A DNA stretch of 64,000 bases, taken from contig NW_006768816.1 of the NCBI RefSeq assembly GCF_000204055.1, forward strand, positions 108,478 to 172,477, written 5' to 3'. The stretch's first letter is position 1, and each line of letters opens with the position of its first letter. The DNA comes from Melampsora larici-populina 98AG31. Taxonomy: Eukaryota; Basidiomycota; Pucciniomycetes; Pucciniales; Melampsoraceae. This document shows positions 54,487-64,000 of this stretch, piece after piece. Under the pieces are notes generated by a model that saw only the letters and a list, made by a program, of their open reading frames with translations, made no database searches and had not been told where the DNA came from. The position numbers and the translations under genes were made by a program.

Positions 54487-57400
54487 ATGTCCTTGACCGA
54501 TCAGGGTAAGTTATTTCACTGTCTTCAGGGGACTCGGTCTTTGCTAAAATCGAAGCACATCTACTTTTGCCCAGGCCACCTCGAACACACCTTAACACCA
54601 GATCGCCAGCTTAATCCTAGTTTTGAGTCACCGGGTGCGACAATTCCTAAGGGTTCAGCTAGCACGACTCGTTTCCCAGGTCAAAACAAAGCTGCGGATT
54701 CCCCCATTGGTGATTCCCCGGAGGACGCCAACGTGAACGGTCAGTAGAGCCCGTCTCATCTCTACTTACCACCAATAGTATTTAGACTCTTACTCACCGC
54801 AAGAGGAAGGCTTGCTTTACAGATGAAATCGACCAACGGGATACACTTTCGGAGCTCTTTGAAGACCTCGAACAACTAGTTGCTTCACCTCACGCTCTCA
54901 ACAATGCCGCCCCTCACCAGCTAGCGCTCGAACCGTCTGGTTTGTATAATCCTTCCCTTGTCACCCCTGGAGCTCCAACTCTCCCAAGTGCACGTCATAA
55001 AATCGCCAAAGTACCCTATGAACAATCAACAGATCATCATTGGGCCATTCTGTCTGTCGCACCTGAAGACCTTATGGAAGACTGTGAACGTATGGGCTCT
55101 ATGATCCCTCAAAAGCGTCGTCACCCCTCACATCACGTAGATGATCAGCGTAAGCGCGTACGTCAACTGTCGTGGCACAACAGCGGTTCTCCCATACGAT
55201 TTCAGACTTTGGAAATCCCCGTGGTCCCTTGCAAAAGTCCTCGCATTTCAAATGACCTCAAGGAACAGGACTTCCCTCGCAAACGTCCTCATATCTCGAT
55301 TGACGTCGAGGAACAGGACTGTAAGCGCTCTTGTACACGGTCCAGCAACCACGGTATCCCCGTGACTTCTCCAAATCATGCTTTATCACAGCTTCACCGG
55401 ATTCCTCCTCATCAGGAGCCTGGAACGGGAGTCGATGGTCAAGTGGAACAGGTATACCACGACCCTCAGGTTCATGTGAATTCCGACCAATCAGATTCAT
55501 CATCCATACGATCCAGCCCACGTGCATCACCACAGGGCCTTCCGCTCAGTTTGCTTCCAAATTATCCTTACCAAACTCCCAGTCAATCACGTCCTCATTC
55601 TCGGGAATCCATGAAAAGCAATTCTCACCAATCAAACTCATCATCCATACGATCCCACCCACGCTCATTACAGCAGGGTCTTCTGCTCAATCTGCCTCCG
55701 AATTATCCTCACGAAACTCCCCGTCAATCACATCCTCATTCTCGGGAGTCGATGAAAAGCAACAACAGACCTTCTCCCATGATTCCAGACCGTCTTCAAA
55801 GCGCTTCCGTCAATTCCAATGTAGATAGGCCAAACTCCTCTGCTCACCTTCGAGTTTCTCACCCGCAAAAGCCGCAATCACCTTCAACTTTGTACAGTTC
55901 GTATCTAACACAGTCACCCCAGAGTTTCTTGACCCATCACCAGATTGGAGGAGTTGAAACAGCATACGATCCTACCCGCTTAACCAACCCTGCCTATGAG
56001 CAACCTCGAAGTCATGCTTCTATCAATAACTCCCTGAGGCCTCAGCCACCTTATGACGATCATAGTACAGCTCAAGATGAATCTTCACCCCATCTAACCT
56101 ATGTAGGCTCTCAGATCTCTCCTGGATCTCATTCTCGCACCCCTCAAGAATCAATGGGAGGGAAACTACAGCACCTACATCACGCGCATGCTCAGCAGCT
56201 CTCTAGATCTCTTAATCTTCCCACTTCATCTTCACAGTATTCTATCGATGTGAACAACTCACCACTTGTGCAATCTCAACCCGAAACACGAAAGCGCTTT
56301 CAAAATATAAGCCAAGCAGATGCTCAGGTCTTTACCCATCAAAACGGCCCAAGCGAGGATGTCACGTTCAAATCAGCTCCTGTTAATCCTCTGAATATTA
56401 CAAAACAATCTGTTCTCCCTTCTGAAGAGATACCAAGAAGGCAGGAAGGATGTTCGCACTCGGATCAACAATATGTTGAAACTTCCAGTGCCATTCATGA
56501 TATTGATGAACCAAACAATCCACCCAACGCACATCATCAGTCAGCTTACCTACAACCGCGTATGTGGGATGGCTTTCAATTCGAATTTGGAGAACATAAG
56601 GTACCTCACTCTACTGTGCCTGCGTTGACTTCAGCATGCTCCGCTACATTTCAGCCAAATCAAGATCGAACTCCTTCTCAAACATCCTCCAGAATATACT
56701 CCAAAATGTATCTTCCTTCCCCTAGGTTTCAGCAAAATCCAGATCCGAGTGCTTCTCACAGTGGTCGATCCTCCAGGATGTCGTTCTGTTCCCGAGAATT
56801 CGAGCAACTTCAAGATCAGAGTGGTTCTCAATCCGAGCCATCCACCAGGATGTCTCTCTGTTCCCCCGACTTGCAGCAGAACCAAGACCAGACTGCTTCT
56901 CATAGTGGTCGATCCTCCAGGATGTCGTTATGTTCCCGTGAATTTGAGCAAATTCAAGATCAGAATGGTTCTCAAAGTGGGCGATCTACCAGGATGTCTG
57001 TCTGTTCCCCTGACTTGCAGCAGGATCAAGATCGGAGTATTTTCGAGAGCAGTCGATCTTCCAGGATGACTTTTTGTCCAGAAAACAATCCTCAACCTAA
57101 CCTCCCCCCTGTAGATGCATCTGCTTATCAACACCCACCGCCAGTGCTCCCTTATAAGACTTCTACATGTAAGCTGCCTGATCACTTCAATGAATTATTC
57201 ATCTTACTGATCATATGTAATCACATTTCTCAGCCGCTCATTTAGACCAAACATCCAATCGGACACAAGGTTTACGTGTTGCAAGTACAGATGTTGCTGA
57301 CTACAATCAGATCTTCCGTCTCAATCCAATTCAACCTTCCCTTCCTACTAGCCATCAAGCCTATGTCGATCCTCAAACTGGTCCTCGTACTCCCCACATA

Positions 57401-59634
57401 GGCCATCAAACCAATGACCCACCTCGACATTGTCCAACTATCAATTCATCTAATCCACCATATGAGGATGATTCTACCAATTACAATCTTCGAAGCTCAC
57501 GGCCACAGGAGTTTGCATTCCAACATTTGGCTCCTGACTATACTTGCCAATTTAACAATCCAACCCGGGACTCTCAGATCCAAAATAACGCTCAAAGTGT
57601 CCAACAAGAACGATTGCAACGAATCCAACCGGCTTTTGGACATGCTCCCAATTCAGCTTCTCAAACGCGCGATCCACGTACTCTACAACAACCTAGGTGG
57701 GATGGATTTCAATTTGAAATCTCAGCAAATCATGGACCTTCTTTTGTTTTGCCGTCGGGTTATTCCGCACCACCTCAATCTTTTAACCCACGTCATCATG
57801 ATGGACCATCAAGAATTGAGGGCAACATCTTCCAACAAACTCAAACCGAGCCCACAACCTTTGCAAACCCCTCTTGCGTTCGTCAAACATCCATGATGTC
57901 TATCTGTTCCGCTGAGAATCAGCTAAATCAACAACTTCAACCTGGTCAAGGTGTCCAAAATGACCAACAACCCCATTTTCGCCCTGTACAAGCAGCAACA
58001 CCTACTCATCAACAACCATCGGGTACGTCAACCAATCAACAACCTCATCCTGGTCAAAGCAACCAATTCAGAAGAATGTCAGCAAATGACCAACAACCCG
58101 ATTCTCGTCCTGTACAAGCAGCAACACCTACTCATCAACAACCATCGGGTACGTCAACAAATCAAGAACCTCATCATGATCTATTCAGAAGAATGTCGGC
58201 AAATGACCAACAACCCAATTCGGGCCCTGTACAACCAGCAACACCTACTGATCAACAACAATTGTCGGATGAAGACTTAGATACTCAAGAATCCGACTCG
58301 GAAAGTCTTTTTGATCTAGCTGAACATCGCAAGTATCAAAATCGGGAAAATTCACGTCGGACTCGAAATACAATGGCAAGACATGATGGCACTCGCTATG
58401 AGAAGCTTGCCAAGCCTCCAGCAGAGTGCTCTCAGTATGAGCGACTCACCATTGCAATCCATCATTACAACAACATGCTCCTAGGCATTGTTCGCAAACG
58501 TAAAGGTCGGAAGGGCAATCGTTCACTCCCTCCGCCACCTTCCGACGACGAGTATCGCGCTTGGGATAGACGCAAAGTCGAGCGCCGACGCCTTGTTGAT
58601 GAGAGCGTCAAAAAAGCTCGTGCTCGTTACCTCCGAAAAAATCCACAGGCTCCCACTGCCCAGCTTGCTAAAGTTGGCGATCACGCGGCTCAGCGCGCCA
58701 TCTCCGAAATTCCGCCTGTCAAATTCAGCTCCCTAGTCGCCCTGAGGAATTCAGGTGGTCTTTATTCAACAACCGTTGCCTCTACCTGCGAAGGTACATT
58801 GGCCCTTTCTGGATTTTCGCGCTTTACCTACGATTGGACTGATTCTATCAAGTCCAAATGGAATGAAGCCATCTCTTCTCTTATCCTCCAAGAGTGGGAG
58901 AAGTGTTACAAGAGGGGCGATGCCGATGATTATGACATCGATGTCAATCAGGTGACACCGAAAAATACCAGACAAGTTCTCGACCGGTGGTTCAACACCA
59001 AGGCTCGCGAATATGTAACTCAGTGCAATAAGGAGACGCTTGGGGAGAATCAAAACGAAGCAATAGAGCAGGAGGCTTCAAAAGAGAAAACTCGCCGAAG
59101 AGAATCGCAAAAGCGGGTAAGTTGCTTCAATCACATTAATCCTCTTCTATCCCATCATTGGATGTTCATTCCAAATTCTTTTGGCAGGTTTGTAAGCTTC
59201 GCCAAAAGACTTTCAAAGAGTTTTTCCCGGAACACCACGGCCTCCACGCGATCTTTTCAGAGAGATCACTTCATTCTGAAGATGAAGTGGACTCTGCTGG
59301 CCACTCATACCGAAAACCAAAGCTTTGGCGGCATCAATATCTTATTGAATTCCTCCATGAGTTGGACAACCTGCATATCAAACAACAGGAGGGTGACCAG
59401 GCTGTCACTTCCGCTGTCAAAGCTCTAAGCCGTGGGCCTTATGCTGCTGCAGTGGAAGCAGATTACCTTGCACGACCCCCCAAGGGATTTCCGCAAGCTC
59501 TACTTGACCAGCAATTCATGAATCGCCATGTCTCAAGAGTTGTCATCTTGAGCCTTAAACTATCCGCACACAATTATGATTTGAGGCCTGTACTTGCCCA
59601 TGTTAAATGGCTTCAGCTAACCAAAGGCAGTTGA
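54487..59634 (+). CDS. 1619-aa repeat-rich transposon protein
   Basis: Exons 54487-54505, 54575-54739, 54823-57168, 57234-59116 and 59188-59634, all in phase. The second intron starts GTCAGT. Residues 1-1190 are disordered, rich in Pro/Ser/Gln/His, with three tandem-repeat families: 47-aa units (SSSIRS...RESMKS, twice), 24-aa units (SRMSxCS...QxQDQ, five full) and 35-42-aa units (NDQQPxSRPVQAATPTHQQP, three). The C-terminal 430 residues are conserved-looking: YERLTIAIHHYNNMLLG, basic GIVRKRKGRKGNRS, FTYDWTDSIKSKWNEAISSL, a basic block before the last intron, then KTFKEFFPEHHG, SEDEVDS and LIEFLHELDNLHIKQQE. This domain resembles the minus-strand gene at 52529. The function is unknown; it may be a TNPA-like factor that binds transposon ends. 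Confidence 0.6.
55480..55761 (+). repeat. 141-bp coding tandem repeat, two copies
   Basis: Two 47-codon units inside the 1619-aa protein, each containing SSSIRS and ending HSRESMKS. About 80% identical. Confidence 0.8.
56700..57083 (+). repeat. 72-bp coding tandem repeat, five full copies
   Basis: 24-codon units starting S/T-RM(S/T)xC, at 56772, 56844, 56916, 56988 and a degenerate one at each side. Units alternate between CSREFEQ and CSPDLQQ versions, so the array grew as 144-bp doublets. Confidence 0.8.
57957..58264 (+). repeat. 117-125-bp coding tandem repeat, 2.5 copies
   Basis: Units begin AATGACCAACAACCC and contain GCAGCAACACCTACTCATCA at about 57959, 58084 and 58201. The first two encode a terminal RRMSA, echoing the RMS motif of the 24-codon array. 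Confidence 0.8.
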
Positions 59635-60745
59635 TAGATGTTTTTACCTTAGATGTTTTCACCTGTTTAAGGTCCTTCCTATGAGACTTCACTTATCCCA
59701 AATTTGCGGAATTCCTACTTGTTGCAAAAGTGTTGTATCCCTGTCTGTATCCTTCTCTTTGTTCCGATCACAATGATCTACAAGCTCTCTCGTGAAACAT
59801 ATGATAAAACTCTTGTAACATCAAACCTCGACAGTCCAGAATTGAACTTGGTGTGTTCCGAGGAGTGACCAATCACAAGCCTCCCCTTTGCCAAGAGTAT
59901 TTTTAAAAAGAGAAAGGGGATTATGGGAATACCGATCAAGAGATCATTCTTTATTCGCCCACCCTTTTTTCAAGAGCACAATTTTTTGAATGTGTCACCA
60001 AGACAGCCTTCTTTGGTAATCATGCCTGTCGAAAGAAACAAATTCCTTTCATGTATGGCAAATGTATGGTGATCTACTTTTCATTGTGTTGAATCCATTG
60101 TATCACAATCACGCTTTCAGTAAGACATAAAAGAAAATGACTTAAATGGTTTTTTTTTCTCCATCTTTGAAGTTTTTTCTAGGGGACGCACTAAATTTGT
60201 AAACATTGAGTTGGTTTCAGAAATACCTTTTTCTCTCGAGCTTCAAGATCTAAAAACCAGTAGCTACGTCACACAAAGTTTTCATAAGACCGCCTCCACT
60301 CCTCTGAAACCTTTCTCTCTACATATATAAGTCATCTCTTTGTTTTTCTCTTCTCTTCATCTTCATGTTAACCGCCGTGGACATCCAAGACCGTCAACCG
60401 TTGCCCCGATGCCTTTCAGATATTCTTTGGACATACGTACCCTACCTCACCCACATGCATTTCCACCCTTGTACTTTCTTTGGTCACACAGATGCAGGCA
60501 AGTCAATCAATCGATCTCATTCCCCTTCGTCCGGATCCCTTCAGTATCTTTGATCTCAGCACACGTTTTAGGCGAGTCCTATGAGAGGTCTCCAACACCG
60601 ACAACCAGCCAGTGTATTTATACTGACCTCTGCAACTACTTTCCTTCCTTCACGACCCACTCATACCAACTTGCTTTTAACTCACCTATTCATAACTCCT
60701 CTTCTCAATACACGTGTTCTCCCACACATCCCTACTACTTGTATC
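59635..60745. other. Spacer between two transposon genes
   Basis: 3' UTR of the 1619-aa gene and upstream region of the next gene. Frames at 60340-60860 are Pro/His/Thr-rich CT-rich artefacts. An upstream exon starting ATG at 60365 (MLTAVDIQDRQPLPRCLSD) is possible but unproven. A TATATAAG at about 60324 could be a core promoter. Confidence 0.45.
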
Positions 60746-62112
60746 ATGAAAGTCCCACATTTCCGAAAAACTTTTTCTTATTTCAAGAACTGCGCTAACA
60801 AGGCTAGAAATTGGCTTGGTCAGCAACTCCATCTTCAATCTGTTCACTTTTCATGTTAACTTCCGTTTTACTGATCGATTTCTTTGCTTCTTCTTTTCAT
60901 CCTCACAATTTTGACAGCTTTGACAGCTCGCCGATTTCCTCCCTTTAGCCGAACCGCCGACCCATCATTTTCAACCCCAGCCTCAGTGTCGTCCTCCGAC
61001 GCTCGTCTCTCGCCACCAAATTTGCCCATGAACATTGACCCCACCTCTCTCGTGACTCGGGAATTGGGCGAGACCGCCCAATCCCCTATGGCCCCAATCT
61101 CTATCCCATCTCGCAGCAGCCGCATGAGCATCGACACCACCTCACTTGTCACTCCTCAGTTTTCCAGCTTTTACGCCATACCACCACCCTCATTCTCACC
61201 AACCTCCTTCACTCACCTCACCCCATTTGTTTTCTCAGCCCCCCCATCTATCACCACAAGCATCCGTAGCATTGAGAGCTACCAACTTTCCACTGGTTCA
61301 ACACCCCCCGCCCATTCCGGAGGACATGACACCTTTCAGGAAATTCTGGACATCCATCGCCTTTCCCCTACACCCAGCTTTTTGAGGAACCCGCGTCCAC
61401 TGCTTAATATTGCCGCGTCACCCCCAGATTCTGTTACCCAGCTTCCCACTCAAACGCCTCCACCTTGCGTTTCCTACTCTCCACATAACTCTGTCGCTCC
61501 GCCATCGTCACCCACGTATTCCAGACCTGCGAAACGATCTTTTTCGCTTTCTATTGTTGATGATTCGAACAGTAAGGATCTCTCATCTTGTTCTTTGCCC
61601 TATGTCAGTATCCCTTATAATTTCCATCTTCTTGTAGCTCAATCTTACAAGCGCACCAAGCGCATCAAGTCGGAAACCTCGCTGGTTGATGAGTCAAACA
61701 GTAAGAATATCTCATTTCTTGCTTGGCGCAGGTTGCTATCGGTTCTAACTCCCTGCTTCTTGTAGTGCCAACCTCCCTGCGCGACAAGGGCACCAAGTCT
61801 GAAAGCTTCTCCAAGAAACGCCGCTTCTCTCTTTTTCAGCGGCGTGATCAGCAATGTACGGACGTCTTACAATGTCAATCTCCCTCAGAGAACCCTCTTT
61901 CTAATATCTTTCTCCTATCAGTACAACCTTATAAACGCTACAAGATGAGCTCTCCAGTTCGTCTGTATATGTCAGACGTATTTCCGGCTCCTTCCGCCTC
62001 TAGACATCATTACGGCTTGTTTCTTGATGAAGACAAAACACCAGTATTTTGGGCCTCATTAGCACCAACTACAGACTCATCAAGAGTTTTGAATGAGTTA
62101 CATGAAGAATAG
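60746..62112 (+). CDS. 353-aa transposon cargo protein with repeated basic exons
   Basis: Unknown family. Exons 60746-60818, 60927-61571, 61638-61700, 61766-61855 and 61922-62112, each junction in phase 1. Start MKVPHFRKTFSYFKNCANK, then a Ser/Pro/Thr-rich region with SRSSRMSIDTTSLVTP, which recalls the SGRSSRMSxCS units of the 1619-aa protein. Exon 2 ends KRSFSLSIVDDSN, exon 3 is SYKRTKRIKSETSLVDESN, exon 4 ends KKRRFSLFQRRDQQ and exon 5 starts QPYKRYKMSSPV. The short exons therefore look like copies of one basic, NLS-like module. The end (MSDVFPAPSASRHHYGLFLD, TPVFWASLAP) is ordinary globular sequence. It is the last gene before the right terminus. Confidence 0.5.
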
Positions 62113-62322
62113 AGTAGCGTGCCGCTTTCACTTTATGAGGCTTGTTTTCATTTTTTCAATCTTTTATCTATATATATTAGTCGATGATCATACATGAATC
62201 GGTCTCGCAAGCAGACGGATCTATCAAAGTCTTTACAAAATCACGATCCTGAGTGACTTTAGTTCATATACTTTACTTGTTCATATTTTTGTAGCTTTCC
62301 ATCTTCCTCGGAGTCTCACCTG

Positions 62323-62405
62323 TATATATTCTTCATCTTCACACACGTCAAACGATTATCATCTGAATATATTTTTTATCTTCACACACGTCAAATGATT
62401 ATCAT
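62323..62405. repeat. Subterminal 43-bp tandem repeat
   Basis: ATCTTCACACACGTCAAACG at 62335 recurs at 62378 with one change. It lies 320 bp inside the right end of the inner transposon, a position where CACTA elements often carry transposase-binding repeats. Confidence 0.6.
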
Positions 62406-62684
62406 ACACGGTTACTATCTCCCGAGCCTTCCTTTCATGTGAGGTGAGCAAACTGCTTCAGGACGTTGCAGCACGTTGCTAGTGCCTTTCGGACACTAGC
62501 AAACACAGTTCAGCTGGACGCGAGCATCCCTTAGCAAGCAACTCAGGCCTGAACCCTCTGTGCCACGTGTTTTAGATGTTCAGACACAAAGATCTGGCTC
62601 ACGTTGCTTAGGCAAAGCTCGCGCGCCCGGGGCTGGCGCGTTTTTGCGAAAACGCGAAAAGCGATGCACTTTTGGAGGGGTTTC

Positions 62685-62725
62685 GAGCTCACCGGACGTC
62701 CGGCGCATTTTTGGCGGACACGGTG
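62685..62725 (-). repeat. Inner right terminal inverted repeat
   Basis: GAGCTCACCGGACGTCCGGC through GGACACGGTG, the reverse complement of 46118-46158 with 2 mismatches. Followed by ATA. Confidence 0.8.
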
Positions 62726-63289
62726 ATATCTAAAATTGATGCACGGTCATTATGTACCACAAACTCATGCAAACATAAGAGAAAATGCTGAATACTCACA
62801 TCAGCTAATACAGCAGGCCTACCAAATTTGAAATAGTACCAAATAGAGCAAGGCAATTCCACCCTATTCCACCTCCTCTGGAATACAAGCCTCGAGCTCT
62901 TCTTTTCTTACTGTTGACTATTACATTGCTTACAATAGCTCTATAGCTTGTGTCAGATGATCTCAAATGAGTGCAAAAGAAGTCTATGTACTCATGTACA
63001 TACATATTCAGAGGCTATGAACGGTTCCTCTGTTCTGGTCGGACAGAAGGTTTCGTGAAGATTCTTTCGACTCCCTGCAAGTAAATGTCTCAACAACTCA
63101 GGTTAGCTCACGTTCAGCTCAAGCCTCAAGCTAGGGACAAGTGAAATCAGGTGATCCTTCTCCTGGGTCATCCTACAGGGAGCCTGAGTAATTGCATATT
63201 TTTGGGGACAATTGCTGGACAAAAATTGGATAACTGCTTCAAAAATAGCTCACCGGACGTCCAGCGCATTTTTGGTGGACACTGTGGTA

Positions 63290-64000
63290 CAGATTAGTTC
63301 AGGGAGCAAGCCAAAATAGAACAAATTTCTTCTATCTTGGCTTGCACAGAGCAAATTCCCTTAGCTACATGAAAATTTAGGGCATTGGCTGTGAAGGATT
63401 TTGCCCCAAATTTCCATACAAGCACAGCCCCCAACTACTGGTCACTGGCAGGCCAGTACATCCGATGTCTCCAAAATGTTTTCAACAAAACTTCAATTTG
63501 TTTTCAGCATAACATCCATCTGCTATCAAGATGTTTTGGGTCAGTTACCAGCAAAATATGTCATACCACCAAAATTGAGATGATGTCATACAGCATCATG
63601 AACCTGTAAAAACCTGCTCCTGTATTTCCCCACCAAGAATATATAGTTTATTAACCTTTGTGACCTAAATTGACTGAGTTATTGAGGTTTGAAAAAAAAA
63701 TCACAGACAAATAATACTATTTTTGTACTATACTTAAGAATTGATTCTGGAATATCTTCCAGCTTTATAAATGTACATACAACAAAATTGACAATCCTTG
63801 TGGAAATATGTGTCGCCAAATATAAGTCCCCTAAAGCCTCCCTGTATAGGCAGTATTTCTATATGTAATTGTGGTGTGTACATGAGCAGGCAACAATTTG
63901 ATTGATTCTTTGATTCTAGGCAGAATATGACGAAGTCTATGGCAGAAATTTTTGTCAAATACCAACTACATGTATATCAATCAAATTCGGAAAGATTTTG
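63290..64000. other. No supportable gene
   Basis: AT-rich right flank. Frames up to 74 codons are without recognisable motifs. Confidence 0.55.

Larger units (their letters stand above)
46118..62725 (+). mobile_element. Large autonomous CACTA-type transposon with five genes
   Basis: The 41-bp terminal inverted repeats start CACCATGTCCGCC (left) and CACCGTGTCCGCC (right, reverse complement) and differ at 2 positions. Each contains the palindrome CCGGACGTCCGG. ATA lies directly outside both ends (46115-46117 and 62726-62728). The 16,608-bp interior encodes a TNP2-type transposase (48393-52342), a SAP-like basic protein (47137-47748), two related proteins on opposite strands (52529-53806 and 54487-59634) and a 353-aa protein (60746-62112). 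None of the five shows a stop or frameshift in my models, apart from an unresolved 5' end of the minus-strand gene. The element may therefore be recently active. Confidence 0.75.
45802..63286. mobile_element. Outer CACTA-like element, interrupted by a nested element
   Basis: The left end CACAGTGTCCGCCAAAAATG (45802) and the reverse complement of the right end (CACAGTGTCCACCAAAAATG, ending 63286) match over 40 bp with 4 differences. GTA lies directly outside both ends (45799-45801 and 63287-63289). Removing the nested 16.6-kb element and one target copy leaves about 874 bp with no gene, so the outer element was a short non-autonomous member of the same family. CAC termini and a 3-bp target duplication fit the CACTA/EnSpm superfamily. 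Confidence 0.7.

Noticed and set aside
55331..55828. 165-codon plus frame in the repeat-rich gene
   Set aside because: Out-of-frame shadow created by the 141-bp coding repeat.
60340..60859. 152-codon and 92-codon Pro/His/Thr-rich frames
   Set aside because: Composition reflects CT-rich leader DNA; only the MKVPHF exon at 60746 joins in phase to the downstream exons.
1..64000. CRISPR arrays, operons, bacterial promoters
   Set aside because: The DNA is eukaryotic; tandem repeats here are minisatellites or transposon ends, not spaced repeats.

Overview
The window looks like nuclear DNA of a basidiomycete, most likely a rust fungus (Pucciniales). Genes carry many short introns. A complete multi-exon arginase and a DHHC palmitoyltransferase sit among lineage-specific secreted-protein genes and dense transposon debris: hAT, KDZ-associated CxC5/CxC6, a chromodomain-type Ty3/gypsy element, a TNP2/CACTA element and many MITEs. 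The organism call is inference from gene content; no rRNA or tRNA marker was seen.

Layout. 0-9 kb: a hypothetical gene, a broken hAT transposase, then a gene-poor stretch with at least four foldback or MITE elements and GC-rich islands. 9.4-10.7 kb: arginase with a 12-nt microexon. 12.3-15 kb: a 913-codon protein of unknown function with an internally duplicated domain. 16.2-19.4 kb: a divergent pair of small secreted-protein genes. 20.2-22.6 kb: a CxC5/CxC6 (KDZ-associated) pseudogene. 23.6-38 kb: a minus-strand gene region whose coding exon is split by a 10.6-kb Ty3/gypsy retrotransposon (25728-36339) with matching 5-bp target duplications. 38.7-40.9 kb: a second, paralogous divergent pair of the secreted-protein genes. 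42.1-43.7 kb: the DHHC gene.

45.8-63.3 kb is the most interesting part. It holds two nested elements with terminal inverted repeats. The inner one (46118-62725, 16.6 kb) starts CACC(A/G)TGTCCGCC, has 41-bp inverted ends with 2 mismatches and is flanked by ATA on both sides. It interrupts an outer, related short element (ends at 45802 and 63286, flanked by GTA on both sides). Everything between the inner ends belongs to one unit: a SAP-like basic protein, a TNP2-type transposase with an AT-hook, a divergent pair of proteins sharing one C-terminal domain (one of them 1619 aa with three families of internal tandem repeats), and a 353-aa protein built partly from repeated basic exons. I read this as a large autonomous CACTA-type transposon with several cargo or accessory genes.

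Exon models come from splice consensus, reading phase and comparison between paralogs in the window. No transcript or database evidence was available. Family names rest on recognised motifs and remembered families.
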